This document shows positions 1 to 13,055 of a stretch of DNA of 36,436 bases, piece after piece. The stretch comes from Chloroflexota bacterium (GTDB taxonomy: Bacteria; Chloroflexota; Anaerolineae; Aggregatilineales; Phototrophicaceae). The stretch covers positions 1 through 36,436 of the forward strand of contig JAPOWK010000110.1 of NCBI GenBank assembly GCA_026707665.1, given 5' to 3'. The stretch's first letter is position 1; each line of letters opens with the position of its first letter. The notes under the pieces are model-generated. The model did not search any database. It had not been told where the DNA came from and was given only the letters and a program-made list of their open reading frames with translations. Position numbers and translations under genes: made by a program.

Positions 1-2
1 GC

Positions 3-272
3 GTTTTGGTTGAGCCGGTGGAATCCGAAGAAACTTTCGCAGGTGGCGCTTTTGTCTTGCCGGAAACGGCTAAGGAAAAGCCTCAACAGGGATTGGTCCG
101 GGCAGCGGGACCCGGCAAGTACGATGAAGAGGGCGAAAAGCGCATTCCGATGGATGTGCAAGAGGGCGACCGCGTCCTTTTCGCCAAGTACGCTGGCACC
201 GAAGTCAAGCTTGACGGCATCAGCATGCTCATCATGAAAGAGTCCGACATTCTCGGCATCGTCGAAGCCTAA
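3..272 (+). CDS. groES: Co-chaperonin GroES (5' end cut off by window edge)
   Basis: This is the C-terminal part of the 10-kDa co-chaperonin, which caps the GroEL ring and closes the folding chamber in the cytoplasm. The open frame runs in from the window edge with Val-Leu-Val-Glu-Pro-Val, the usual continuation of the GroES opening 'PLGDRV'. A mobile-loop segment around '[17 protein letters not shown]' follows, then a central beta region with '[17 protein letters not shown]' and the typical ending '[12 protein letters not shown]'. The TTG at position 6 is an internal Leu codon, not the start. About ten residues are missing. The gene ends 60 bp before groEL in the classical groESL order, so the two are almost certainly co-transcribed. 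The promoter and any HrcA/CIRCE-type operator would lie outside the window. Confidence 0.95.
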   Translation, partial: VLVEPVESEETFAGGAFVLPETAKEKPQQGLVRAAGPGKYDEEGEKRIPMDVQEGDRVLFAKYAGTEVKLDGISMLIMKESDILGIVEA

Positions 273-1988
<1,716 letters not shown>

Positions 1989-2021
1989 GCTGGCTCACAG
2001 CCACGACAAGGTACGCTTTCC

Positions 2022-2052
2022 GAGGACTGTCTCAAGGCAGTCCTCTTTCTTT
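2022..2052 (+). terminator. Intrinsic terminator of groESL
   Basis: An inverted repeat with arms GAGGACTG (2022-2029) and CAGTCCTC (2038-2045) can extend by two more pairs to leave a four-base loop TCAA. A T-rich run (TTTCTTT) follows directly. It lies 33 bp after the groEL stop codon. Confidence 0.85.
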
Positions 2053-2115
2053 GCCGGTTGCCGGTCAATGTGCTAAGATGAACTTGCGACGCGTGGCCGA
2101 ATCCGGAAGATGAAC

Positions 2116-2361
2116 ATGGATCAAGAAAGGCTGGATGAATTAACCGAGATGCGCTTCCGTCATTTCGAGGGCTTTTCTAGCGCCATGATCGAGAGTCAGC
2201 AGGAAATGATGCAGATTCTGACTGAGAACACCAGGCAGCTTGCGCGACTCGAACAGCGCGTAGGCAATCTGGAAAAGCGGATGGATAAAGTTGAGCAATT
2301 GTTGACGTTTGCCTTGGATGACCTGGCCTTCATCAAGAATCATCTCAACCGTCATACCTGA
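2116..2361 (+). CDS. Small coiled-coil protein of unknown function
   Basis: An 81-residue acidic and Gln/Glu-rich protein. It has continuous heptad spacing (for example 'LARLEQRVGNLEKRMDKVEQLL', residues ~41-62), which predicts a parallel coiled coil. No catalytic motif, membrane segment or signal peptide is visible, and I do not recognise a named family. Similar short coiled-coil proteins are common and usually uncharacterised. The ATG at 2116 is preferred over the one at 2110, because a GGAAG at 2105-2109 touches the latter but sits six bases before the former. The gene lies between two intrinsic terminators and is probably a single-gene transcript. A scaffold or oligomerisation role is only a guess from the heptads. 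Confidence 0.65.
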   Translation: MDQERLDELTEMRFRHFEGFSSAMIESQQEMMQILTENTRQLARLEQRVGNLEKRMDKVEQLLTFALDDLAFIKNHLNRHT

Positions 2362-2385
2362 GTTCGCGCTTAACGCTGCATCGAA

Positions 2386-2413
2386 AGACTGTCGCTGGGC
2401 AGTCTCTTTTTTT
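2386..2413 (+). terminator. Intrinsic terminator after the coiled-coil gene
   Basis: A hairpin AGACTGTC-GCTG-GGCAGTCT (2386-2405, one G-T wobble) is followed by C and a seven-T run. Its core ACTGTC....GGCAGT is the same as in the groESL terminator. Confidence 0.85.
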
Positions 2414-2568
2414 GGCGGCGGGCGCTTGGCGAAGCAGGCACAAGCGAGGCACTGAAGTTGGATCAGCGCGAATGTCTCCCCTGTAGCGACAGCAGTGAAA
2501 CAATGCGTTGATCGTGTCAAAGGGCGTCGCCCCCTGATCGAGCCTGACTGGCAGAAATATCCAGTGGC

Positions 2569-4380
2569 TCACTGCAGCACTAACTCGCTTTCATCAAGTT
2601 CATAATACTGCAAGGCGCAGCGATAACTTACGATACTGGATGTCTTCAGGTACTTATTCATATCGAAAGACAGGGGCGCCGTCGTGATGGGGCGCTTTCC
2701 TGTTTCGCGCTGAGCGACGATTCTGATGTGGCGAGCATCGTAGTCGCGCGCGAATACTTGGAACTGGGGCAATATAGCCAGTTGGTCCGCCACAATGCCG
2801 CCCGCGAGCGCCAATGCCACCAGAGCGGCAACGGCCTGCACTATCCAATTCATTCGTCCGGCTTTGCCCGCCGCGGAGTTGACCTTTATGACGTAGCCCA
2901 AGCCGACGCCCCATGCCAGACCTTGCCATACAATCAAGTGAGAGGCGAATGTGAATGTCCGCTCGATATCTCGTCCCGCGGCGTAGAGTCCCACGAAGGC
3001 CGCCGCGGCAATCGCCGCCCAGGTAACAGCATAGAAGCAGCCCATGCCAAGCACGAATCGTCTTGACCAGGACCATGGCAGCCGCGCGTATAAATGCCAG
3101 GCCAACACGAGCAGCAGACTGTTGCCGGTCACCCATAAGTACTGATATATGTTTGGGGGAAGGCTCTTAATCTGCGCGAACGGAAGCATTACCAAGATGA
3201 TCGCCAGCGCCGCGCCCGGCAAGATCTGCTGACGCCCACGCAGAATATCATTGGCACGCGCGCGCCACCGAAGAATAAGCGCCAAGCCGCCAATAAGCGC
3301 CGCGTGACCAGCAATGAATACGATATATGACGGGCTAAAGCGCCCCAAGATACTCGGTTCATAACTCTGATACGACCAGACCGTCGGCAGCAGCAATAGT
3401 TGCACGGCGAAACAAACAAGCAGCGGTATGCGCATGAGCTGAAGCGGCTGGCTGCCTTTGGCCATTGTCGCGGCTACGAAGTTGAGGCTGACTGTCAAGC
3501 CCGCCGCCAAGGCTAGCGCCCAAGCGGCAAAAGCATCGCGATCGGTCACGCGGTCAATCCAAATGTTCCAGGTGTCTTCCATCAATTCGGTCATGGTCAT
3601 GTTGGCGAGATCGGGATTCCAGCCATGTTCCATTTCCAGGCGCTGTGTCACCCCACCCGCGCCGACCATCAGCAGCATGCTGACAATAACAGCGAGCCAA
3701 CCGGCGGCAACGATTGATGCGCAGCGCCGCCACAATGTCCCGCGCAGGAGCCAAAGCGCGCCCAGCAGAATTGATAAGCTGACAAAAAGAGCAATCGACA
3801 CTGTCTCTGCAAAGCCGGCGGTGATAAAGCTCAGTAAGCCGCCGGCGACCGTCAGAATCTGTTTGTTGCGCGGTCCAAGTGGACAGCGCGCCGCGTACAG
3901 CAATAGCAAGAGATAGAATGTTAACGAGACCATAGGAACACTGTACTTGACGCTGGCGGCATACCAATAGAGCGCCATCTCCGAATAGAGCGCGCTGCAA
4001 ATGGCGGCGACTAGCTGCATTGACAACACGAGGGCGATGACTCGACGATGTCGCTGGACGGACAGAAGTGGCAGGCATTTAGCCAGAACCGCTGCTGTGC
4101 TGAATATCCAGACGCCGATCAAAATCGGCGGCAACAGCCAAGTGACCTCGGAATCCAGGGGACCGAGAAGACTGCGTACCATTTTGTCGGAATAACTTCC
4201 GTCAATTCGGCCGCGCCAATAGAGGATGTATTGCCAAAAGTCCATTTGACCGGCGGTATAGATGTGACAGTGATCGTCGCTTAATGGGCGGCTTTGCAGG
4301 CCGAGATATGCAAAGAGGAGCAGCGGCGCCAATGACGCCACCAAAGTAATAGCCAATGCTAATTTCTGCGCGCGTTTCAC
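2569..4380 (-). CDS. Polytopic membrane protein, GT-C/DUF6056-like
   Basis: A 603-residue integral membrane protein. An uncleaved N-terminal anchor (residues ~7-27) is followed by a short outside loop with an Asp-Asp pair ('SDDHC', residues 34-38). About a dozen further hydrophobic segments follow, and the C-terminal ~70 residues look soluble. An acidic pair in the first extracytoplasmic loop is a hallmark of GT-C glycosyltransferases and of DUF6056-type relatives that use lipid-linked sugars. That family placement is inference from topology and motif only. The gene ends in a tail with 'SIVSYRCALQYYEL'. It lies 36 bp downstream of clpC on the same strand, so it may be transcribed by read-through, but a functional link to proteolysis is not evident. 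Confidence 0.6.
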   Translation of the reverse strand: MKRAQKLALAITLVASLAPLLLFAYLGLQSRPLSDDHCHIYTAGQMDFWQYILYWRGRIDGSYSDKMVRSLLGPLDSEVTWLLPPILIGVWIFSTAAVLAKCLPLLSVQRHRRVIALVLSMQLVAAICSALYSEMALYWYAASVKYSVPMVSLTFYLLLLLYAARCPLGPRNKQILTVAGGLLSFITAGFAETVSIALFVSLSILLGALWLLRGTLWRRCASIVAAGWLAVIVSMLLMVGAGGVTQRLEMEHGWNPDLANMTMTELMEDTWNIWIDRVTDRDAFAAWALALAAGLTVSLNFVAATMAKGSQPLQLMRIPLLVCFAVQLLLLPTVWSYQSYEPSILGRFSPSYIVFIAGHAALIGGLALILRWRARANDILRGRQQILPGAALAIILVMLPFAQIKSLPPNIYQYLWVTGNSLLLVLAWHLYARLPWSWSRRFVLGMGCFYAVTWAAIAAAAFVGLYAAGRDIERTFTFASHLIVWQGLAWGVGLGYVIKVNSAAGKAGRMNWIVQAVAALVALALAGGIVADQLAILPQFQVFARDYDARHIRIVAQRETGKRPITTAPLSFDMNKYLKTSSIVSYRCALQYYELDESELVLQ

Positions 4381-4416
4381 GATTTTAATGCTGAAGCCCG
4401 CAAAAGAATTGTGGGT

Positions 4417-6915
<2,499 letters not shown>

Positions 6916-6979
6916 GGTCTATTCCTCCATCTTGATCAGCCCGTATTCAGAGCCGGTCCAAAACTTCAGCCTAAATCCA

Positions 6980-7009
6980 ATTATACCAACAGAAACTTGC
7001 AATTGTGAA
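6980..7009 (-). promoter_or_regulatory. Sigma-70-type promoter of clpC
   Basis: Read on the minus strand, TTCACA (7004-7009, five of six matches to the -35 consensus) and a perfect TATAAT (6980-6985) are separated by 18 bp. This places the transcription start near 6973 and leaves a leader of about 58 nt with GGAGGA before the GTG. Confidence 0.7.
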
Positions 7010-7182
7010 ATGTCGCGTCAGTACTTTATCAGAAATCAGCGACCGCTTTTGGGCGCAAACTTGTCCGCGTATACTAGCGGAAACATCTCATATTATCAAC
7101 GGACACTCAAGCCATTTGAAGGCAGTCTTCGGGATAGAGCAGAGCGGCAAGGGTAGCGGTGGCGCGCTGGCGAGTGGCCGCT

Positions 7183-7947
7183 TCAGTCCTCATTGGGCTT
7201 CCGCAATTGGCGAATGAACTCGTCCAGGTCAACATCAGCGTCTAGCAGGAGCCGTCTTAATGGGCTCGCGCGATTCTGCAACATGGCCAGCAGCAAATGC
7301 CTTTCGTCCAGCAGCAGGAATCCGGTAGCGCCCACTTCTTTCAGCGCTGCCTCCAGTGTGTTCTTGACCTCGGCCGACAGATCGACAGCCAGGTGGCTGA
7401 TTTCGCCGGACGTCCGGCTTGTCGTGCGCAGCAGGAAGTAGTCGTAATGGCTGGGGGCGGGGCGAGCGCTTGAACGGCGAATTTCCAACGGAGGATGCGT
7501 CGATGGGCGCTCTTGCAGAATGATGGCGACTTGCCGGCGGATTTGCTCCGGGCTGACGCCTAGCTGTCGCAGGATGTCCAGGGCGGCGCCCTCCGGCAGA
7601 CGCAGCAGACCTAGCAGCAGATGCTCGCTGCCGATGTAATGATGGCTAAGGCGACGCGCCTCGTCGACCGCCAGTTCCAGCGCCCTTTTGGAGTCGCGGG
7701 ACAGGTCTAGCTGGAGGGAGCGCGCCGGTTTTGCCCGACTGGCGGCCCGCGCCAACTCTTCCACTTGCGCACGTTCGAGCCCCACTGCGGTGAGGGAGCG
7801 GGACGCGATCGATTCTTCTTCGCCCATTAACCCGAGAAGCAAATGCTCGCTGTCTATCAAGCTGCTGTTCAGCGCATCGGCGGCTTCCTGCGCCAGGCTG
7901 AGTACGCGCCGCGCCCGCTGCGTAAAGCGCTCCATTTTGTTTGGCAA
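7183..7947 (-). CDS. Stand-alone Clp N-domain protein (three repeats, no ATPase)
   Basis: A 254-residue protein that starts almost exactly like the ClpC next door ('MPNKMERFTQ', then 'RARRVLSLAQE') but has no AAA+ module. Repeat 1 spans ~5-70 and repeat 2 ~80-145, together a normal Clp-N double domain that in ClpC binds substrates and adaptors. After a linker (~146-185), residues ~188-250 ('VDLSAEVKNTLEAAL', then 'LLLDERHLLLAML') match the second half of the repeat again, giving a third unit. The TTG start is deduced from the shared N-terminus; its ribosome site is weak. By analogy with ClpS-like or ClpC-adaptor proteins it could compete for adaptors or modulate the unfoldase, but that is inference. 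It most likely arose by partial duplication of clpC. Confidence 0.85.
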   Translation of the reverse strand: MPNKMERFTQRARRVLSLAQEAADALNSSLIDSEHLLLGLMGEEESIASRSLTAVGLERAQVEELARAASRAKPARSLQLDLSRDSKRALELAVDEARRLSHHYIGSEHLLLGLLRLPEGAALDILRQLGVSPEQIRRQVAIILQERPSTHPPLEIRRSSARPAPSHYDYFLLRTTSRTSGEISHLAVDLSAEVKNTLEAALKEVGATGFLLLDERHLLLAMLQNRASPLRRLLLDADVDLDEFIRQLRKPNED

Positions 7948-8040
7948 GGCAAACCCGTCCCGCCTAGATAACCGGCCACTCTTGATTCATGCTAAGCGAA
8001 AGGCAAGCAATTGGCAAATCAGAAGCGAATGAATGAACGA

Positions 8041-8073
8041 TGAAAACAAAAGAGGGCGCCGTCACCGATGCCC
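8041..8073 (-). terminator. Probable intrinsic terminator of the S1 gene
   Basis: On the minus strand, about 30 nt after the stop, GGGC pairs with GCCC and an inner TCG/CGG stem closes a GTGA loop (8054-8073). This is followed by TCTTTTGTTTT. One A-C mismatch interrupts the stem. Confidence 0.5.
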
Positions 8074-8102
8074 ATAGAAGTACCGCTGCCGCTGCTGTAG
8101 CT

Positions 8103-9701
8103 TTAGTCCTCGGCTTGGGCTTGCGCGTCAGGCTCGCCGGCTTCGGTTTGAGCGTCGAGTTGTTCGCCGCCAGTCGATTGGTCTTGCAGCGCGACCGATT
8201 CCTGAATCGCCATCTCCCAATCGAGATCGAGATATTCGGTCGAATTGACCGACTTCAAGCTCAGACCCAAGCGCCGGTCTCTGATGTCTATCTTAACGAT
8301 GCGCAGAACCAGTTCGTCGCCGCGATTGACGACTTCGCGCGGATGGCTGACGCGCTCGCCAGAGAGTTCCGAAATGTGGATCAGCCCTTCGACGGCGTCA
8401 TAGTCCAGAAGGCGGGCGAAAGCGCCGAATTTTGTAAGCTTGGTGACGCGGCCGCGCACCAACTGGCCGCGGCGGAGCGCAGTCGCGACTTCGTCCCAGG
8501 GATCGCTAATCACGCGGCGCCGGCTCAACCCGATGCGTTTCGCCTCGGGATTGACGCTGATGACTTCGACTTCGACTTCATCGCCGACTTTCACCACCTG
8601 GCGCGGATGGGTGATATGCCCCCAAGCCAATTCCGAGAGGTGGACCAAGCCTTCGCCGCCGCCGATATCAACGAAAGCGCCGAAGTTCTCCAGGCTCACG
8701 ACAACGCCTTTTCTGATATCGCCGACATTCAACTCGGCGATCAAGGCTTCCTTGCGCGCCTGGCGCACTTCGCGCAGGGCGGCGCGTTCCGACAGGATCA
8801 GCCGGTTGCGATGGCGATCGACTTCCATCACCTTGACGCCGATCGGCTGATTGACCATCGGTCCGTAACGTTCTTCCGGCGTCGCGCCGGACATCGAGCG
8901 GGCGCGCTCTTCCGCCAGTTGGCTCTGTGGCACGAAACCGCGCAGGCGGCCAAAACGCACGATCAAGCCGCCCTTGTTGTAACCGCCAATCAGCGCATCA
9001 TAGACCGCTTTCGATTTGGCGTATTTTTGGGCATTGCGCCAATCCAGTTCTTCCAGCGCATGATTGATGGAGAGGATCGTCTGGCCGCGGTGATTGCGCG
9101 GATTGACGACGTAGACATCCACTTCGGCGCCGACCACCAGCGATTCGAGCATCTTGCGCGTCATCAGCTCCAGTTCGCGGCCAGGGACCAGGCCCTGGTC
9201 GCCCTCACCGAGGTCCACGAATACGGCGGTGGGCTTGGTGCTGCTGATAACGCCGCGATGAATCTGACCGCGCTTGAATCTTGATTGCTCTTCGGCGGGC
9301 GCTTCCTTTTTCGTGTCCACATCTTGAGGCGGCGGGTCCGCGCTGTCCGCCGCGGCGTCGGTCTCGGCGACGACTTCCGTGGGCGGCTCCGCCATAGCTG
9401 GGGCCGAAGGCTCGCCAGCCTCGGCCTTAACAGCGTCGTCGTCAGGCTGCTCCTCTGTCTCAGCGGGCTGGCTCTCCCCGGCCACAGTGGCTTCCGCCTC
9501 GGTGGCAGCGCGCGCCGACGCCTCGCCGGACTGCGAACCGTTGCCGGTCGCCGCTGGCGCTTCTGTCTCCTCGACCGCCGTCGGGCAATTCGAATCCGTG
9601 TCAACGGCATCGACCCTTGCATCCACTTCCGCTGGCGACAACTCGGCTGACGAAGGTTCGGCAGTTGCGTCCTCGTCCTTACCGCGTTCTTCAAGACTCA
9701 T
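8103..9701 (-). CDS. rpsA: 30S ribosomal protein S1 homologue, four S1 domains, acidic N-terminal extension
   Basis: RNA-binding protein of 532 residues. S1 domains lie at about 144-213, 230-305, 326-394 and 411-482. The third carries the classic 'GAFVDIGGGEGLVHLSEL' and the fourth 'FGAFARL.....EGLIHISEL'. S1 helps the 30S subunit capture mRNA. The first ~138 residues are a low-complexity Ala/Glu/Asp/Pro-rich acidic arm, and a shorter acidic tail follows domain four. The ATG at 9701 was chosen because GGAAG lies five bases before it. An upstream TTG at 9734 would precede the predicted transcription start (~9731); an ATG at 9713 remains possible. Four domains are common outside proteobacteria, which usually have six. 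It sits between Clp genes but has its own promoter. Confidence 0.88.
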   Translation of the reverse strand: MSLEERGKDEDATAEPSSAELSPAEVDARVDAVDTDSNCPTAVEETEAPAATGNGSQSGEASARAATEAEATVAGESQPAETEEQPDDDAVKAEAGEPSAPAMAEPPTEVVAETDAAADSADPPPQDVDTKKEAPAEEQSRFKRGQIHRGVISSTKPTAVFVDLGEGDQGLVPGRELELMTRKMLESLVVGAEVDVYVVNPRNHRGQTILSINHALEELDWRNAQKYAKSKAVYDALIGGYNKGGLIVRFGRLRGFVPQSQLAEERARSMSGATPEERYGPMVNQPIGVKVMEVDRHRNRLILSERAALREVRQARKEALIAELNVGDIRKGVVVSLENFGAFVDIGGGEGLVHLSELAWGHITHPRQVVKVGDEVEVEVISVNPEAKRIGLSRRRVISDPWDEVATALRRGQLVRGRVTKLTKFGAFARLLDYDAVEGLIHISELSGERVSHPREVVNRGDELVLRIVKIDIRDRRLGLSLKSVNSTEYLDLDWEMAIQESVALQDQSTGGEQLDAQTEAGEPDAQAQAED

Positions 9702-9737
9702 GGCGACTTCCATTTCTTGCTTTACTTGCGCCAAGCC

Positions 9738-9765
9738 ATTATAGCCATTGAACGCGCATAGTCAA
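9738..9765 (-). promoter_or_regulatory. Sigma-70-type promoter of the S1 gene
   Basis: Minus-strand TTGACT (9760-9765) and a perfect TATAAT (9738-9743) lie 16 bp apart. Transcription would start near 9731, which rules out the TTG at 9734 as a translation start. Confidence 0.75.
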
Positions 9766-9873
9766 ATGACAATTCGATTATTGCCGCGCCCAGGGAAATT
9801 GAGCGCATGGATCCGAGTTGGTTCTTGCTTGGAGCGAAGCGGGCTTGAAGCTTCGATGATCAACCGACGTCGA

Positions 9874-12516
9874 TTAGTCGAAGCTGTCGACATCCTCAGG
9901 CCGGCGATGTGGCGGCGCGGGAAAGGGATCGAATTCGTCGTCGTCATCGGTCTGCGACAAGAAGTCGGCGAAGTCTTCGTCTTCGAGTTCCGCATCGTAA
10001 TAATCGCGTGCGGGGTAGCTCTCGTCGTAAATGTCGTCGTACTCCTCGTTCCCAGAGGCGGCGGCATCGACGTAGTCACTGGCTTGATCGTGGTGGCGGG
10101 AGAATTCCAAACGGTCTTCCGCTTCGTCGATGACGACCAGGTCGCCGGCGCTGAAGTCACCCTGCAGCAAATGGATGCTCAAGGGATTTTCGATGTGCCG
10201 CTGGATGGCGCGGCGTAAGGGGCGGGCGCCGAACTGCGGGTCGTAGCCCTGCTTCGCCAGCCAGTGGCGCGCCGGCTCCGTCAGGTGAAGCGCCAAACCC
10301 GATTCATCCATTCGCTCCGCCAGGTCGCGGATCTGGAGGTCGACCATTTGCTCGACAGCTTCCAGCGTTAGCGGCTCAAAGATGATGATCTCGTCAATTC
10401 GATTGAGGAATTCGGGGCGGAAGGTATCACGCATCGCTTTCTCGATTTTGCGGTGATCGGCGACCGCTTCCTCGTCATTCGGCAGGAAGCCCAGCGCGCC
10501 GCCATGGCGGGCGAATTCAGTGCCGAGATTGCTGGTCATGATTAGTACGGTGTTGCGGAAATCGACGATATGCCCTTGGCCGTCGGTCATGCGTCCATCT
10601 TCCAGCACTTGTAGCAAGGCGCTCCAGACATCGGGATGCGCCTTTTCGATCTCGTCGAAAAGGATGACGCGATAGGGGCGGCGGCGGATCGCTTCGGTCA
10701 ATTGACCGCCGGCTTCGTAGCCGACATAACCGGGCGGCGCGCCGAAGAGCCGGCTGACCGTGTGCTTCTCGCGATACTCGCTCATATCAACGCGGACGAG
10801 ACTCTCTTCATCATCGAACATGAATTCAGCCAGCGCCTTCGCCAATTCCGTTTTGCCGACGCCGCTCGATCCCAGGAAGATAAATGAGCCGATCGGGCGT
10901 TTGGGGTCCTTTAAGCCGCTTCGCGCCCGCCGGATGGCATCGGCCAGGGCGGCAATCGCTCTATCCTGCCCGATGACGCGCTCGTTGATGACGTGTTCCA
11001 TCCGCAGCAGCTTCTCCGACTCAGTTTCAAGCATGCTTTGCACCGGGATGCCAGTCCATTGTTCGACCACCTGCGCCACATTGTCGGCGGTAACGAGCTC
11101 GTCCAGCGTATTCTCCCGCCGCCATTGGTGATGGGCTTGCTTGTATTCTTCTTCGAGCTGGATGCGCTGCATCTTGCAATCGGCGGCGCGCTCGTAATCG
11201 CGTGATAGGCCGGCCGCCTGTTCTTCCAGCGCCAGCTGGTCGATGGTTTCGCGCATGTTCTTCAGTGACTGCGGCATGGAGAACAGGGCGACGCGCAACT
11301 TGGCTGAAGCTTCATCGAGGAGGTCAATCGCCTTGTCGGGCAATTTGCGCTCGGTCAAATAACGGGCGGAGAGACGGGCGGCGGCTTCGATGGCGTCATC
11401 GGCGATATTGACGTTGTGATGCGCTTCGTAGCGATCGCGTATGCCATAGAGCATCTCGATGGTGTCTTCGACATTGGGCTCCTCGACGAAGATCGGGGCA
11501 AAGCGCCGGTCCAGAGCGCTGTCCTTCTCGATTTGCTGGCGGTATTCATCCACGGTGGTGGCGCCGACTGTCTGCAATTCGCCGCGCGCCAAAGCCGGCT
11601 TCATCATGTTGCCGGCATCCATCGCGCCCGCGGCCGCGCCCGCGCCGACCACTTGATGCAGCTCATCAATGAAGAGGATGATCTCGCCTTGGGAACGCTG
11701 AATCTCTTCGATCGTGCCTTTGAGGCGCTCTTCGAATTCGCCACGGAAGCGGCTGCCGGCCAGCATACCGCTCAGATCGAGGCTGAGCACCCGCTTGCCC
11801 AACAGGATATCCGGGACATCGTTGGTCGCGATTTTCTGCGCCAAGCCCTCGACGATGGCGGTCTTGCCGACGCCGGCTTCGCCAATCAGAACCGGGTTAT
11901 TCTTGGTGCGGCGGCTGAGGACTTGAATCACCCGCAGGATTTCGCTGTCGCGCCCGATGACCGGATCAAGCTTGCCTTCTTGCGCCATGCGCGTCAGATC
12001 GCGGCTGTATTTTTCCAGTGTGCGGTAGCGGCTTTCGGCTTGCGGATCGGTGACGCGCTGGCCGCCGCGAATGTCCTTGACGGCATCGGCGACGCGGTCG
12101 CGAGTGATATTGTATTCGGCCATCGTGATGGCGATATCGGTGTTGCGCTCGTTGAGGATGGCGAGAAAGATGTGCTCGGTGCTGATGTATTCGTCGCGGA
12201 GCCGATTCGCTTCTTCGTTGGCCCGGTCGATGATGCTCTTGAGGCGCGGCGTGATAAATACCTGGTTTGTGCCCTGTCCATAGATGGTGGCCGTGCGCGG
12301 GCTCCCCCGCAAGATATCGTCCACGCGCGAGCGGAGCGCGCCGACATCGACGGCCAGCCGCTCGAGTATCTGCGGCACGACGCCGTCGGTCTGTTCCAGC
12401 AGCGCCAGCAAGATATGTTCGGTGTCCACCTGCGAATGGGTGTAGCGGTGGAGGATTTCATAGGCGCGGGCGGCGGCGTCTTGCGCGCGTTCGGTGAAGC
12501 GGTCGAATCGGATCAA
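9874..12516 (-). CDS. Second ClpC/ClpB-like AAA+ unfoldase with acidic C-terminal tail
   Basis: An 880-residue Hsp100 protein. It has a Clp-N double repeat (~4-70 and ~85-150); AAA1 with Walker A GEAGVGKT (212-219) and Walker B IILFIDE (279-285); and a short middle domain with a UVR-like '[20 protein letters not shown]' (438-457). AAA2 has Walker A GSSGVGKT (549-556) and Walker B VILFDE (617-622), and an 'ALGF' (674-677) stands at the ClpP-docking position. The N-terminus ('FDRFTERAQ') resembles ClpB, but the short middle domain is ClpC-like. Residues ~807-880 form an unusual Asp/Glu/Tyr-rich tail. The TTG start is supported by AAGGAG eight bases upstream. Overlapping inverted repeats upstream suggest dedicated regulation. 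It is clearly diverged from the clpC at 4.4-6.9 kb. Confidence 0.9.
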   Translation of the reverse strand: MIRFDRFTERAQDAAARAYEILHRYTHSQVDTEHILLALLEQTDGVVPQILERLAVDVGALRSRVDDILRGSPRTATIYGQGTNQVFITPRLKSIIDRANEEANRLRDEYISTEHIFLAILNERNTDIAITMAEYNITRDRVADAVKDIRGGQRVTDPQAESRYRTLEKYSRDLTRMAQEGKLDPVIGRDSEILRVIQVLSRRTKNNPVLIGEAGVGKTAIVEGLAQKIATNDVPDILLGKRVLSLDLSGMLAGSRFRGEFEERLKGTIEEIQRSQGEIILFIDELHQVVGAGAAAGAMDAGNMMKPALARGELQTVGATTVDEYRQQIEKDSALDRRFAPIFVEEPNVEDTIEMLYGIRDRYEAHHNVNIADDAIEAAARLSARYLTERKLPDKAIDLLDEASAKLRVALFSMPQSLKNMRETIDQLALEEQAAGLSRDYERAADCKMQRIQLEEEYKQAHHQWRRENTLDELVTADNVAQVVEQWTGIPVQSMLETESEKLLRMEHVINERVIGQDRAIAALADAIRRARSGLKDPKRPIGSFIFLGSSGVGKTELAKALAEFMFDDEESLVRVDMSEYREKHTVSRLFGAPPGYVGYEAGGQLTEAIRRRPYRVILFDEIEKAHPDVWSALLQVLEDGRMTDGQGHIVDFRNTVLIMTSNLGTEFARHGGALGFLPNDEEAVADHRKIEKAMRDTFRPEFLNRIDEIIIFEPLTLEAVEQMVDLQIRDLAERMDESGLALHLTEPARHWLAKQGYDPQFGARPLRRAIQRHIENPLSIHLLQGDFSAGDLVVIDEAEDRLEFSRHHDQASDYVDAAASGNEEYDDIYDESYPARDYYDAELEDEDFADFLSQTDDDDEFDPFPAPPHRRPEDVDSFD

Positions 12517-12537
12517 TGGCGACTCTCCTTAAAAGAT

Positions 12538-12568
12538 TGACTAGATGTGTAGTCATTTTACAATGACT
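12538..12568 (-). promoter_or_regulatory. Overlapping inverted repeats upstream of the second Clp ATPase (putative operator)
   Basis: TGACTA-N6-TAGTCA (12538-12555) shares an arm with AGTCATT-N4-AATGACT (12551-12568), giving three copies of one half-site within 31 bp. A TAAAAT hexamer (minus strand) lies inside the second palindrome, as a -10 covered by an operator would. The sequence is neither CIRCE, HAIR nor the tandem CtsR box. The regulator is unknown. Confidence 0.5.
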
Positions 12569-12666
12569 TTAGATTCGGCATGCTTTATTCGGCCACGCGG
12601 TCTTATCTCGCTACTTTTGCCCGATATCTCTAAACCTGCCGCGCATGCAAGTCGCGGGATCGGCTG

Positions 12667-13053
12667 TCACTTTCTACGTCGCTTGCGTCTTGAAGGGTCG
12701 TAGCCCACGCATAAAGCAACGGCTTCGGAAATCTTGTCCAAATCGGCTTGCGATTGCAGAAGTCCCTTCTTGTCGACGAATCGTTTAAGGGACGCAGGCT
12801 GCACTTGGGACGCGTCGGCAAAAGAATCGTTATCAAGGCCATTTGCCGAATCTGCGAGAATCTTTACCATCCACGCCAAATTGACGTATTTCTCTTGACC
12901 GGTCGTTATCGGGATGATGATTCGCATATCTTTGCGCCCTGCCCTTGGCGTGTTAATGACAAGCGAAGGACGTGCTTTGCGAATTTCATGGCCACGAGCC
13001 GATTCAAAACGGACTTTCCAGATCTCGCCGCGCCGGGGGTCGAACTTCGCCAT
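12667..13053 (-). CDS. PemK/MazF-family toxin (mRNA interferase-like)
   Basis: A 128-residue protein with the MazF/PemK fold signature. The N-terminal 'RRGEIWKVRFE' is followed by 'RKARPSLVINT' and then the hydrophobic strand 'IIIPITTGQE' with the conserved Thr pair. The C-terminal half has 'DSFADASQVQPASLKRFV', matching the typical 'S.....Q....+..R.'. MazF-type toxins are ribosome-dependent or -independent endoribonucleases that stop growth. The very basic C-terminus (SRRKRRRK) is notable. The ATG at 13053 comes two bases after the stop of the XRE-ImmA/IrrE gene, so the two form one operon with the regulator first. No small MazE/PemI-like antitoxin is present; the larger upstream protein occupies that place. 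The fold is secure; which RNA it cuts is unknown. Confidence 0.82.
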   Translation of the reverse strand: MAKFDPRRGEIWKVRFESARGHEIRKARPSLVINTPRAGRKDMRIIIPITTGQEKYVNLAWMVKILADSANGLDNDSFADASQVQPASLKRFVDKKGLLQSQADLDKISEAVALCVGYDPSRRKRRRK

Positions 13054-13055
13054 AT

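Noticed and set aside
8040..9284. A 414-codon plus-strand open frame over the S1 gene
   Set aside because: Antisense shadow; the S1 domains are clear on the other strand.
11416..12540. A 374-codon plus-strand open frame over the second Clp ATPase
   Set aside because: Antisense shadow of the N-terminal and AAA1 regions.
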